NCBI GenBank assembly: GCA_016745215.1
Contig: CP050890.1
Span: 3,782,001-3,846,000 of the forward strand
Origin: Thiohalocapsa sp. PB-PSB1
GTDB taxonomy: Bacteria; Pseudomonadota; Gammaproteobacteria; Chromatiales; Chromatiaceae
Direction: 5' to 3'
DNA: 64,000 nt
The notes below the pieces were generated by a model that did not search any database, had not been told where the DNA came from, and saw only the letters and a program-made list of their open reading frames with translations. The position numbers were made by a program, and so were the translations under genes. Shown here piece by piece: positions 1 to 8,653 of this stretch. Numbering within the stretch: the stretch's first letter is position 1; every line of letters starts with the position of its first letter.

Positions 1-645
1 TACCAAGCCGCGCTCCATCCGAAGAGCTTCATCTCGCTGGCCGGTGCGGATCATTTGTTGAGCAGGAAGGAAGACTCGGAATACGTCGCCGAGACCTTGG
101 TCGCCTGGGCTGGGCGCTATCTCAGTACGCTTGGCACCGAGACCGACGCCGCTGCCGACAGCGCGCCGGCGCTCGAGCAGGGAGAGGTGTTGATTACAGA
201 ACGTGATCGACACTTCCTGCGTGGCCTACATACTCGGAATCACCAGCTATTGGCCGATGAACCAAAAGCTGCCGGTGGTTCCGATTTGGGGCCATCCCCT
301 TATGATCTGCTGTTGATGGCTCTTGGCGCCTGTACCTCTATGACCATCCGCATGTATGCCGAACACAAGCGCCTGGCGCTGGACGATATCGAGGTGCGGC
401 TACGCCATGAGCGGGTACATGCCGCCGACTGTGATGCAGATTGCGATGAAACTGCAACAAAGACCGGCAAGATCGAGCGTATTCGGCGCCATATCGAACT
501 GAAGGGCGATCTCAGCGACGCGCAGCGCGCGCGTCTGCTTGCCATCGCCGATCGCTGCCCGGTGCATCGTACTTTACAGGCGCACCCGCACATCATCACC
601 GCAGCAGGCTCGCTCGCGGACAAGCCCCCTGGCGGCGAAGCTTGA
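1..645 (+). CDS. Bifunctional alpha/beta hydrolase-OsmC family protein, 3' part
   Basis: The reading frame is open from the first base, so the true start lies upstream of the window; 214 residues are visible. The first ~40 residues (HPKSFISLAGADHLLSR, then an AWAGRYL helix) match the end of an alpha/beta hydrolase, including the GADH that carries the catalytic histidine. The rest is an OsmC domain. OsmC/Ohr proteins use two cysteines to reduce organic hydroperoxides, and both are present: Cys111 in GACTSMT and Cys186 in RCPVHRT. Fusion of the two domains is a known family arrangement. A TTG codon at 55 could only start a truncated product and is not favoured. The stop overlaps the start of the following exporter gene. 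Peroxidase activity is inferred from the family. Confidence 0.85.
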   Translation, partial: YQAALHPKSFISLAGADHLLSRKEDSEYVAETLVAWAGRYLSTLGTETDAAADSAPALEQGEVLITERDRHFLRGLHTRNHQLLADEPKAAGGSDLGPSPYDLLLMALGACTSMTIRMYAEHKRLALDDIEVRLRHERVHAADCDADCDETATKTGKIERIRRHIELKGDLSDAQRARLLAIADRCPVHRTLQAHPHIITAAGSLADKPPGGEA

Positions 646-1907
646 ACGCCCGCATCACAACGTCCGCGACCCCGCATCCGCGGCTGCTGCTGGTTCTGGG
701 ACTGCTGTCGGCGCTAACACCGTTCGCCATCGATATGTATCTGCCGAGCATCCCCAGTATTGCGCGGGATCTTGACGCAGACATCGCGCTGGCGCAACTC
801 AGCGTGACCGTGTATCTAGGAGTTTTTGCAGCGGCGCAGTTATTGCTCGGTCCCTTGTCAGATGTCTTCGGACGGCGCCGGATCATCGCCGCCGGGCTGA
901 TGTTATTTGCCGGTGCGGCCATCGGCTGCGCGTTCGCACCGAATATGCCGTCCTTACTTGTGGCGCGCGTATTGCAGGCCATTGGCGGTGCTGCGGTGGC
1001 GGTGAGCATACCGGCATTGGTGCGCGATCTGTTCGAACGCAACGACTACGCGCGCGTCATGGGGCTAGTGATGCTGGTGATGGCCGTGGCTCCGCTGCTT
1101 GCGCCAAGCCTAGGCGGGCTGATCATTCTCTATCTGAGCTGGCGCTGGGTATTCGCCGCATTGTTGGCGATCACCTTGCTAGCCGCTCTTGCGTTCTTCC
1201 ATGTGGTACCCGAGACCTTGCCCAGCGAACGCCGACACCGGCTCGAGCCGCTTGCCATCCTCAGCAACTATGGCCTGTTGCTGCGCCATTGGCCAGCCTT
1301 GGGCTATTTACTGACCGGCATGGCCAGCTTTGGCGGCATCATGATTTTTGTTGTCACCTCTCCCTATGTCTATATCGAATTACTCGGCGTACCCGAGGTC
1401 TGGTTTGGCCCTCTGTTCGGTGTCAACATTCTCGCCGTGATGTTGGTTTCTTTTCTGAATTCGAGGCTGGTGCCTCGCTATGGCGCCGAGCGGTTGTTGC
1501 GGATCGGACTCAGCGCGCAATGCGCCTTCGCGCTGTGGCTGTTGGTCCTGGCCTGGCTGCCACAGCCTTCCCTGTTGGCGATTGTATTCGCCGTGTGCGC
1601 CTACTTCGGCATGGCAGGTCTGGTGCTCGGTAATGCGCTGGCCGGCTTCATGGCCTACTTTTCGCATATGGCCGGTACCGCATCGGCATTTTCCGGCGCC
1701 GCGCGTTTCGGCTTTGGTGCATTGGCGGGCTCCGCGGTGAGTCTATTGCATAATGACAGTGCATTACCTCTTTTATTGGGTATCGCTTGTTGTGGGCTGT
1801 TGGCCGTGACCTGCTATGTTCTGCTGGCCTGCACCACCGAAGCAGCATCTACCTCGAAACTGGCGGTGACGAAACCACTTGACGGCCGCTCCGTGCCCGA
1901 ACGCTGA
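642..1907 (+). CDS. Bcr/CflA family multidrug efflux MFS transporter
   Basis: A 421-residue major facilitator with about twelve hydrophobic segments. Family signatures are visible: an early FAIDMYLPSIPSIARDL stretch, the MFS loop motif GPLSDVFGRRR between helices 2 and 3, and VARVLQAIGGAA in helix 4. Bcr/CflA proteins are inner-membrane proton-driven exporters of drugs such as bicyclomycin or sulfonamides, and also export cysteine in E. coli. The start is a TTG that overlaps the preceding TGA, suggesting translational coupling to the hydrolase-OsmC gene. The nucleotidyltransferase gene begins two bases after the stop, so three genes are probably co-transcribed. The real substrate cannot be told from sequence. 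Confidence 0.88.
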   Translation: MNARITTSATPHPRLLLVLGLLSALTPFAIDMYLPSIPSIARDLDADIALAQLSVTVYLGVFAAAQLLLGPLSDVFGRRRIIAAGLMLFAGAAIGCAFAPNMPSLLVARVLQAIGGAAVAVSIPALVRDLFERNDYARVMGLVMLVMAVAPLLAPSLGGLIILYLSWRWVFAALLAITLLAALAFFHVVPETLPSERRHRLEPLAILSNYGLLLRHWPALGYLLTGMASFGGIMIFVVTSPYVYIELLGVPEVWFGPLFGVNILAVMLVSFLNSRLVPRYGAERLLRIGLSAQCAFALWLLVLAWLPQPSLLAIVFAVCAYFGMAGLVLGNALAGFMAYFSHMAGTASAFSGAARFGFGALAGSAVSLLHNDSALPLLLGIACCGLLAVTCYVLLACTTEAASTSKLAVTKPLDGRSVPER

Positions 1908-1909
1908 CC

Positions 1910-2524
1910 ATGCACATCCAAACCCTCTTGCTCGCTGCCGGCAGCGCAACCCGCTTCGGTGGCGACAAACTCAGTGCGGCATTGCCGGACGGCACACCGA
2001 TGGTGCTGGCCAGCGCTCGAGCCTTGCTGCAGGCCGGCTGTGACGTACTCGCCGTGGTGCGGGAAGCCGATGTCGGCGCGGGCCTGCTGCTGCGGGACTT
2101 GCAGGAGGTGCGGGTGCTGTGCTGCCCGGAGTCGGTCGGCGGCCTCGGCTTCAGCCTTGCTCAGGGTGTTCGTCACAGCGCCAACGCCGATGCCTGGTTA
2201 GTGGCACTGGCAGATATGCCGTTGATTCGCCCCGCAACCCTTGTCCAGGTGCTGTCGGCGCTCGCGGGCGGTTCCTCGTTGGTGGCACCGGTGTTTGCCG
2301 GCCAGCGCGGCCATCCAGTGGGTTTTGGGCGGTGCTGGCGGGCGCGTTTGCTCGAACTGAGCGGGGACAGGGGCGCACGCACTTTGTTGACAGAACAAGC
2401 GGATAGACTGGAAAGCATCCAAACCGATGATCCAGGCATTCTGCTCGACATCGACCGACGCGACGATCTGCATCGAATCGGGTTGATCGAATCGGACCCC
2501 ATGCACTCTGCATTTCTGCGGTAA
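1910..2524 (+). CDS. MobA/MocA-like nucleotidyltransferase
   Basis: A 204-residue protein of the MobA-like NTP transferase fold. The N-terminal LLLAAGSATRFGGDK loop is the nucleotide-binding signature of the MocA/MobA group, WLVALADMPLI carries the metal-binding Asp, and GHPVGF is the usual substrate-side motif. Relatives cytidylylate or guanylylate molybdopterin (MocA, MobA) or modify other sugar/cofactor phosphates. It follows the efflux gene almost directly. No molybdoenzyme gene is adjacent, so a molybdopterin cytidylyltransferase role is only a possibility. The ATG start is well supported because the conserved beta-strand begins at residue 3. Confidence 0.8.
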   Translation: MHIQTLLLAAGSATRFGGDKLSAALPDGTPMVLASARALLQAGCDVLAVVREADVGAGLLLRDLQEVRVLCCPESVGGLGFSLAQGVRHSANADAWLVALADMPLIRPATLVQVLSALAGGSSLVAPVFAGQRGHPVGFGRCWRARLLELSGDRGARTLLTEQADRLESIQTDDPGILLDIDRRDDLHRIGLIESDPMHSAFLR

Positions 2525-2597
2525 ACACACCTCAGAGCAGCTGCGCAAGACCATTTTGCTCCTTGTCCCAACATCCGGTCTGCGCGACACTGCACGT

Positions 2598-3089
2598 ATG
2601 AACAACGAACTGGAAACCCTGTCAACCGATCTCGGCTGCCGCCTGACCGATGCTGGCCTGATCTTGACCACCGCGGAATCCTGCACCGGTGGCTGGATCG
2701 CCAAGTGCGTGACTGATGTGGCCGGCAGCAGCGCCTGGTTCGACCGCGGCCTGGTGGTCTACAGCAACGCGGCCAAGCACGAACTGCTCGGGGTCGCTAC
2801 CGAGACCTTGGATCTGCATGGCGCGGTCAGCGAGGCGGTGGTGCAGGAGATGGCGCTGGGCGCCTTGCGCAACGGCAATGCCCAGGTCTCGGTGGCGGTC
2901 AGCGGCATCGCCGGGCCGGGGGGCGGATCGGTGGACAAGCCGGTTGGAACCCTGTGCTTCGGTTTTGCATTACCAGGACAGTTGGTCACCGAAACCTTAC
3001 ATTTCGACGGCAATCGCGATGCGATACGCTGGCAAAGCGTTGCCCATGCATTGCGTCGATTGATCGGATTGCTGGACCATGTCCGCTGA
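2598..3089 (+). CDS. pncC: Nicotinamide-nucleotide amidohydrolase (CinA C-terminal family)
   Basis: A 163-residue single-domain CinA-C protein. It converts nicotinamide mononucleotide to nicotinate mononucleotide and ammonia, recycling pyridine nucleotides in the cytoplasm. Diagnostic motifs are TTAESCTGGWIA near the N terminus, GLVVYSNAAKHELLGV, and VSGIAGPGGGSVDKPVGT. The ATG at 2598 was chosen over an upstream TTG (2556) because homologues start about here and the extra 14 residues are not conserved-looking. Placement upstream of recA is the common gammaproteobacterial arrangement. The 3' end overlaps thpR by 11 bases. Confidence 0.9.
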   Translation: MNNELETLSTDLGCRLTDAGLILTTAESCTGGWIAKCVTDVAGSSAWFDRGLVVYSNAAKHELLGVATETLDLHGAVSEAVVQEMALGALRNGNAQVSVAVSGIAGPGGGSVDKPVGTLCFGFALPGQLVTETLHFDGNRDAIRWQSVAHALRRLIGLLDHVR

Positions 3090-3594
3090 ACGGCTGTTTT
3101 TCGCGTTATGGCCGGAGGCTGCTTTACGCAACGCATTGCTTGCCGAGCGGGCGGCACTGGCCGCAACGCCCGGCAGACTCAGTCATCCACTGGACCTGCA
3201 TCTGACTCTGGTATTCATCGGCGCCGTCGATCGGGATGTCCGGTCCTGCATCGAGGCGGCAGCTGACGATGTGTTCTTGGCGCCCTTCGCATTGCGTATC
3301 CACCAGCTCTGCTGCTGGCCCAAGCAAAGGCTTTGGCTGGCACAGCCGGATGTGATGCCGAATGCGCTAGCCAATCTGGTGAGCCAATTGCAGCAGAATC
3401 TGCTGGCCTGCGGATTGCCGCCGGAGGCGCGCCGCTATCGACCTCACATCACATTGGCGCGCAAGGCACCCACGGTGACGCCAAGGCAATTGGCGCTGGA
3501 TTGGACGGTACGCGATTTCGTGCTCGCCGCCGGCGCGCACGGGCGCACGCCCTCGTATCGCATCCTGCGCAGCTGGCCTTTGACTGCATGCTGA
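3079..3594 (+). CDS. thpR: RNA 2',3'-cyclic phosphodiesterase
   Basis: A 171-residue 2H-phosphoesterase. The two catalytic His-x-Thr-Leu motifs are visible as HLTLVFIG (about residue 38) and HITLARKA (about residue 124), the spacing expected for ThpR/LigT proteins. The family hydrolyses 2',3'-cyclic phosphates to 2'-phosphates and can ligate tRNA halves in vitro; its physiological role is poorly known. The N-terminal RLFFALWP is typical, supporting the ATG start that overlaps the end of pncC. Confidence 0.88.
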   Translation: MSAERLFFALWPEAALRNALLAERAALAATPGRLSHPLDLHLTLVFIGAVDRDVRSCIEAAADDVFLAPFALRIHQLCCWPKQRLWLAQPDVMPNALANLVSQLQQNLLACGLPPEARRYRPHITLARKAPTVTPRQLALDWTVRDFVLAAGAHGRTPSYRILRSWPLTAC

Positions 3595-3915
3595 CAAGCG
3601 CTCGACCTGCCGCATCGGCTCTGCGATGACCTCGGGCAAGACAGATCGCTATTTGACCTGCCTCATCCTATATGGATCGCATCCGGGCGCAATCAGCAGG
3701 TATCGCTGAGCAGTTACGACTGCTCTGCTGCGGAAGTCGCGAGACCGTTTGCAGTCGTGGTCGTCACCGATAACCCACGCTGAGCGATTACGACAACGAT
3801 GACGATAACGACACACAGCAGAAACGCTAGCGGGACATCCGCACCGCTGCACTAGCCGCTATTCCGGAATCGGCAAAACCGTCCCGAACCAGATCGTCCT
3901 GGCCTGGATGTTGCC

Positions 3916-3951
3916 CCTTGTGACCACCCTTGTGACGACCCTTGTGACGAC
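3916..3951 (+). repeat. 12-bp tandem repeat, three copies, upstream of recA
   Basis: Three head-to-tail copies of ccttgtgacSac, the first differing by one base. The repeat overlaps the candidate -35 element of the recA promoter, so it could affect promoter strength or simply be a slippage product. Confidence 0.75.
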
Positions 3952-3972
3952 TGGGCCTAGCTGTGTGATAAT
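3942..3972 (+). promoter_or_regulatory. Candidate recA promoter
   Basis: TTGTGA (3942-3947) and GATAAT (3967-3972) resemble sigma-70 -35 and -10 boxes, but the 19-base spacer is longer than the ideal 17. It lies about 80 bases before the recA start. Weak evidence; alternatives exist. Confidence 0.3.
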
Positions 3973-4050
3973 GCCAAATCTAGCATAACAAATGTGCATG
4001 TTCTGTAGCGTTCATGCATAGTGTAGATCATTCAGTTTTACGGAGCTGGG

Positions 4051-5358
4051 ATGGACGAAAATCGAAAAAAGGCGCTGAGCGCGGCGCTGAGTCAGATCGA
4101 AAAACAGTTCGGCAAAGGCTCGGTGATGCGTATGGGCGATGCCGGCGCGATCCCAAATGTCCAGTCGGTGTCCACCGGCTCGCTGGGGCTGGACGTGGCG
4201 CTTGGCATCGGCGGCGTGCCGCGCGGACGCGTGGTCGAAGTCTATGGTCCGGAATCGTCCGGCAAGACGACCTTGGCCTTGCACATGGTCGCCGAGGTCC
4301 AAAAGGCCGAAGGCACGGCAGCCTTTGTCGATGCCGAACACGCATTGGACCCGGGCTATGCCGAAAAGCTTGGCGTCAATATGGACGAGTTACTGGTGTC
4401 GCAGCCGGATACCGGCGAGCAGGCGCTGGAGATTACAGACATGCTGGTGCGTTCCGGCGCGGTGGATCTGGTGGTGGTGGACTCGGTGGCTGCCCTGACG
4501 CCGAAAGCCGAGATCGAAGGCGAAATGGGTGATTCCCATGTGGGTCTACAGGCCAGATTGATGTCGCAGGCGTTGCGCAAGCTCACCGCTAACATCAAGC
4601 GCTCCAATGCCATCGTCATTTTCATTAACCAGATCCGCATGAAAATCGGCGTCATGTTCGGATCGCCGGAGACCACCACCGGGGGCAATGCGCTCAAATT
4701 CTACGCCTCGGTGCGGCTCGATATCCGCCGCACCGGAGCGATCAAAAAAGGCGACGAGGTGGTCGGTAACGAGACCAAGGTGAAAGTGGTCAAGAACAAA
4801 GTGGCGCCACCGTTCAAGCAGGTCATGTTCGACATTCTGTACGGCGAGGGTATTTCGCGCGAGGGCGAGATCATCGATCTCGGGGTGCAGCAGGGTGTGG
4901 TCGACAAGTCCGGCGCTTGGTACAGTTATGACGGTAACCGGATCGGCCAGGGCAAGGACAATGTGCGTAATTTTTTGAAAGAAAACAAACAGATCGCCGC
5001 TGAAATCGAAGCCAAGATTCGAGCCATTCTGCTGCCTCCGCCAGCCGAGGCCAATGCCGGCGCCGATGCCGGAAGCAAGCCAGAGATAACAAAACAAGAG
5101 ACAACCGAGCCGGAAACAACCAAGCCTAAAACAACCAATCCGGAAACAACCAAGCCGGAGACGACAAAACAGGCATCAGCAAAGCAAGAAACCAAGCCAG
5201 CATCCTCAGCAGCACCGAAGGAACAAACATCGGCGCCAACACCGCCGCCGGCAAAGGCCACTTCCGCAGCTGCAAGCAAAGCCGCGACCAAGCAGGGCGC
5301 CAAACAGACAGCGGATGCCGCAGCCGATGCCACGGGTTCGACAGGAGCAAAAAGCTGA
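4051..5358 (+). CDS. recA: Recombinase RecA with long low-complexity C-terminal tail
   Basis: RecA forms ATP-dependent filaments on single-stranded DNA, drives strand exchange and triggers LexA self-cleavage. The core is canonical: Walker A GPESSGKTT at 66-74, the FVDAEHALDP and INQIRMKIGVMFG stretches, and the C-terminal core ending near residue 330. The protein is 435 residues against about 350 for typical proteobacterial RecA. The surplus is a ~105-residue tail rich in Thr, Lys, Pro, Gln and Ala, with an ETTKP-like five-residue repeat encoded by 15-bp repeats around 5090-5172. The E. coli tail is short and acidic, whereas this one is largely basic and neutral. recX follows eight bases after the stop, the usual pairing. 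Confidence 0.97.
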   Translation: MDENRKKALSAALSQIEKQFGKGSVMRMGDAGAIPNVQSVSTGSLGLDVALGIGGVPRGRVVEVYGPESSGKTTLALHMVAEVQKAEGTAAFVDAEHALDPGYAEKLGVNMDELLVSQPDTGEQALEITDMLVRSGAVDLVVVDSVAALTPKAEIEGEMGDSHVGLQARLMSQALRKLTANIKRSNAIVIFINQIRMKIGVMFGSPETTTGGNALKFYASVRLDIRRTGAIKKGDEVVGNETKVKVVKNKVAPPFKQVMFDILYGEGISREGEIIDLGVQQGVVDKSGAWYSYDGNRIGQGKDNVRNFLKENKQIAAEIEAKIRAILLPPPAEANAGADAGSKPEITKQETTEPETTKPKTTNPETTKPETTKQASAKQETKPASSAAPKEQTSAPTPPPAKATSAAASKAATKQGAKQTADAAADATGSTGAKS

Positions 5359-5366
5359 ACCAGGCG

Positions 5367-5819
5367 GTGGACATGGATGCGACGGCGGACATCAAGCGTC
5401 GCGCAATTAAGCTGCTGAGCACCCGCGAGCATTCCCGCTCCGAGCTGGCGCGTAAACTGCTCGCGCGGAATTATCCCATCGAGCTGGTCAATCCCGTCCT
5501 CGACGAATTGGAGCAGAGCGAATTGCTCAACGAGGTGCGAATGATCGAAACCTACGTCGCAGAGCGGCTCGAGCGTGGCTTTGGGCCAAAGCGTATTCGT
5601 GCCGAATTGCAGGCTAAGGGCCTTTCGGATGCGCAAATTGACCCGTATCTTTCCATTACGGACGAACAGCTGTCAGCGCAGATTCAGTTGGTACATGATC
5701 GGCGTTTTGGCGCCGGATCAAAAAATAACCGCCAAACACTGGCAAAACGCGCACGATTCTTGGAATATCGCGGGTTTCCATCATCATTGATACAACGCTT
5801 TCTCGATATGGACAGCTGA
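5367..5819 (+). CDS. recX: Regulatory protein RecX
   Basis: A 150-residue helical protein of the RecX family, which binds RecA filaments and modulates or inhibits them. Typical features are the three-helix repeats with LLSTREHSRSELARKLL near the start, YVAERLERGFGPKRIRAEL in the middle and a conserved KRARFLEYRGFP segment near the end. It starts at GTG (5367), or at ATG 5373 two codons later; no strong ribosome-binding site separates them. It lies immediately downstream of recA and is probably translated from the same mRNA. Confidence 0.92.
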   Translation: MDMDATADIKRRAIKLLSTREHSRSELARKLLARNYPIELVNPVLDELEQSELLNEVRMIETYVAERLERGFGPKRIRAELQAKGLSDAQIDPYLSITDEQLSAQIQLVHDRRFGAGSKNNRQTLAKRARFLEYRGFPSSLIQRFLDMDS

Positions 5820-5945
5820 GTTTCGTCGCTTCGCCAACACATCCGATCCCGCGCTTCAGCAGCCCGCCGCAGCAGATTTCTTGTCATCCTGAATGCATCA
5901 TCCCAAAGTTTGTTACCCCAGAGTCCGCTACTCCAGAGTCCGCCC

Positions 5946-8573
5946 ATGAGTCTGTTGCCCCCCAAGAGCAGCGCCGAGCTTCGTCAAGCCTTTCTCGACT
6001 ATTTTTCCGAGCGCGAGCACACCGTGGTCGAGAGCAGCCCGCTGGTGCCGGGTAATGATCCGACCCTGTTATTTACCAACGCCGGCATGGTGCAATTCAA
6101 AGAGGTGTTCCTGGGTCGGGAAAAGCGCTCTTATCAGCGCGCGGCAAGTTCCCAGCGCTGCGTACGCGCCGGCGGCAAGCACAACGATCTGGAAAACGTC
6201 GGCTACACGGCCCGCCACCACACCTTTTTCGAGATGCTCGGCAATTTCAGCTTCGGCGACTATTTCAAGCGCGAGGCAATCGGCTACGCCTGGGACTTCC
6301 TAACCCAACAGCTTGGATTACCGGTGGAGCGACTGTGGATCACGGTGTACCAGGACGACGACGAGGCAGCCACGATCTGGCTGGACGAAATCGGAGCCGA
6401 TCCCGCGCGTTTTTCCCGTTGTGGCAAGAAAGATAACTTCTGGTCCATGGGCGAGACCGGCCCCTGTGGTCCTTGCTCCGAGATCTTTTACGACCACGGT
6501 CCCGAAATCAGCGGCGGACCGCCCGGCTCGCAGGATCAGGACGGCGATCGTTATGTCGAAATCTGGAATCTGGTGTTTATGCAATACGACCGCGGCGCGG
6601 ACGGCGCATTGACGCCATTACCACGCCCGTCGGTGGACACCGGCATGGGTCTCGAGCGCCTGGCCGCGGTGATGCAGGGCGTACACAGCAACTATGATAT
6701 CGACCTATTCCGCGAACTGATCGCCGCCGCTGCCGAGGCTACCGGCTGCAATGACCAGAAGCATAAGTCATTGCGCGTCATCGCCGATCATATTCGCTCC
6801 GCCGCCTTTTTGGTGCTGGACGGCATAACACCCGGCAATGAGGGGCGTGGTTACGTACAACGCCGTATCATTCGCCGCGCCATTCGCCATGGCTATCAGC
6901 TTGGCCAGCAACAGGCGTTTTTTTATCGCCTGGTGGCGTCGCTGGTAGCGCAAATGGCCGGTGCCTATCCGCAATTGGCTGCCAAGCAGGGCTATATCGA
7001 GCACGTGCTGAAGACCGAGGAGGAGCGTTTCGCGGACACCCTGGAGCAGGGCCTGCGTATTTTCGAAGACATCGTCGCCGGCCTGCAGGGCAATTCGATC
7101 CCAGGCGAGGCGGTGTTCCGACTGTACGACACCTATGGATTCCCGGCCGACCTCACCGCCGACATCGCCCGTGAGCGCGGTCTCGCATTGGATATGCAAG
7201 GCTTCGAGCGTGAGATGGCAGCGCAAAAGGAGCGTGCGCGCGCAGCCAGCCAGTTCAGCAGCGGACAGCAATGGGCCATCGAGTTGGAAGGCGAGACCGA
7301 CTTTATCGGCTACGATCTGCTTGAAGATCAAGCAACGGTAATCGCCCTGTACTCGGATGGAGAGCCCAGAGACCGGCTTGCGCCGGGCGAGACCGGCTTG
7401 CTGGTGCTGGACCTGTCGCCCTTCTATGCCGAGTCCGGCGGCCAGGTCGGTGATCGAGGCTGGCTGAGCAGTGACAATGCCACGTTCGAAGTGGAAGATA
7501 CCCAAAAACAGGGCGACGGGGTTATTTGTCATGTCGGCCGGGTCACCGGCGGAGAACTGCTGGTCGGCGATCGCGTGCATGCGCGGGTCGATGCCGATCG
7601 CCGGCGTGCAACTGCATTGCATCATTCAGCCACTCATCTGCTGCACGCCGCATTGCGCCGGGTTCTTGGCGAGCATGTGCAGCAACGCGGCTCTTTGGTC
7701 GATCCGGATCGGCTGCGCTTCGACTTTTCCCATTTCGAACCCGTCAGCCGCGCCCAATTGCATGAGATCGAACGATTGGTGAACCGCGAAATACGTCAAA
7801 ATCACATGGTCGAAACACGCATCATGGACCTGGATGATGCCAAATCCTCCGGCGCCATGGCTTTGTTCGGGGAAAAGTATGCCGATCAGGTTCGAGTATT
7901 GCGCATGGGCGACTTCTCCGTCGAATTGTGCGGCGGCACCCATGTGCGCGCGGTCGGCGACATCGGCCTGTTCAAAATCGTATCCGAGGGTGGCATCAGC
8001 TCCGGCGTACGGCGCATCGAGGCAGTGGCCGGAGAACCTGCGCTGACCTGGGTCGAGGACGAGGAGTCGCGTCTGCAACGCGTGGCCGAATTGGTAAAAG
8101 GCGCCGCCAGCGATGTCGACGACAAAGTCGCGCAACTGGTGGAGCGTTCGCGCAAATTGGAAAAAGAGCTGGAACAACTCAAGTCCAAGCTCGCCAGCGC
8201 CGCTGGCAGTGATCTTGCCAGCCAAGCAGTGGATATCGATGGGGTCAAAGTGCTTGCCGCCAAGCTGGATGCAATCGACCCGAAGTCGTTGCGTGATCTC
8301 CTGGATCAACTTAAAAACAAAGTTGGCTCCGGCATCCTATTGTTGGCCACCGAAAGCGATGGTAAAGTCAGCCTGATTGCCGGTGTCACCAAGGATCTGA
8401 CCGCCCGCTTCAAGGCTGGCGATTTGGTCAAGGCGGCGGCCGAGAAGGTTGGCGGGCGCGGTGGCGGTCGGCCGGATATGGCACAGGCGGGGGGCACCGA
8501 CCCAGCGGGCATTCCGGCGGCCCTGGAATTGGCCAAAGAATGGGTGCAGGAACGTGTTGCGAGTGTTGGTTAA
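5946..8573 (+). CDS. alaS: Alanine-tRNA ligase
   Basis: An 875-residue alanyl-tRNA synthetase. The class II catalytic domain is at the N terminus (motifs around LLFTNAGMVQFKEVFLG, RHHTFFEMLGNFSFGDYF and GETGPCGPCSEIFYD). The tRNA-recognition region follows, then the editing domain with its zinc-type HHSATHLLH (about residue 559) and CGGTH (about residue 662) motifs. The C-Ala domain ends in GGRGGGRPDMAQAGG. It charges tRNA-Ala and clears mischarged Ser/Gly. The ATG at 5946 was preferred to an upstream in-frame start at 5910 because family members begin just before the SSAELRQAFLDYF helix. Conserved order recX-alaS-lysC. Confidence 0.97.
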   Translation: MSLLPPKSSAELRQAFLDYFSEREHTVVESSPLVPGNDPTLLFTNAGMVQFKEVFLGREKRSYQRAASSQRCVRAGGKHNDLENVGYTARHHTFFEMLGNFSFGDYFKREAIGYAWDFLTQQLGLPVERLWITVYQDDDEAATIWLDEIGADPARFSRCGKKDNFWSMGETGPCGPCSEIFYDHGPEISGGPPGSQDQDGDRYVEIWNLVFMQYDRGADGALTPLPRPSVDTGMGLERLAAVMQGVHSNYDIDLFRELIAAAAEATGCNDQKHKSLRVIADHIRSAAFLVLDGITPGNEGRGYVQRRIIRRAIRHGYQLGQQQAFFYRLVASLVAQMAGAYPQLAAKQGYIEHVLKTEEERFADTLEQGLRIFEDIVAGLQGNSIPGEAVFRLYDTYGFPADLTADIARERGLALDMQGFEREMAAQKERARAASQFSSGQQWAIELEGETDFIGYDLLEDQATVIALYSDGEPRDRLAPGETGLLVLDLSPFYAESGGQVGDRGWLSSDNATFEVEDTQKQGDGVICHVGRVTGGELLVGDRVHARVDADRRRATALHHSATHLLHAALRRVLGEHVQQRGSLVDPDRLRFDFSHFEPVSRAQLHEIERLVNREIRQNHMVETRIMDLDDAKSSGAMALFGEKYADQVRVLRMGDFSVELCGGTHVRAVGDIGLFKIVSEGGISSGVRRIEAVAGEPALTWVEDEESRLQRVAELVKGAASDVDDKVAQLVERSRKLEKELEQLKSKLASAAGSDLASQAVDIDGVKVLAAKLDAIDPKSLRDLLDQLKNKVGSGILLLATESDGKVSLIAGVTKDLTARFKAGDLVKAAAEKVGGRGGGRPDMAQAGGTDPAGIPAALELAKEWVQERVASVG

Positions 8574-8653
8574 TACCCCCGCAAGATTCGTCTGGGTTTC
8601 TTGCCGATCAATCACCAGCCTATCAGTCAGCTCCCATCATCCAGCCAAATTCT

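Larger units (their letters stand above)
3595..4050 (+). other. Intergenic region upstream of recA
   Basis: 456 bases without a convincing gene. It contains simple GAYAAC-rich sequence around 3790-3826, a 12-bp triple repeat at 3916-3951 and probably the recA promoter. I looked for an E. coli-type LexA box (CTGT-N8-ACAG) and a GAAC/GTTC-type box and saw neither. Confidence 0.6.

Noticed and set aside
3960..4050. LexA (SOS) operator upstream of recA
   Set aside because: No CTGT-N8-ACAG or GAAC-N4-GTTC match; only single half-site-like words.
8574..8653. Lysine riboswitch before lysC
   Set aside because: The gap is only 80 bases and shows no conserved riboswitch core.
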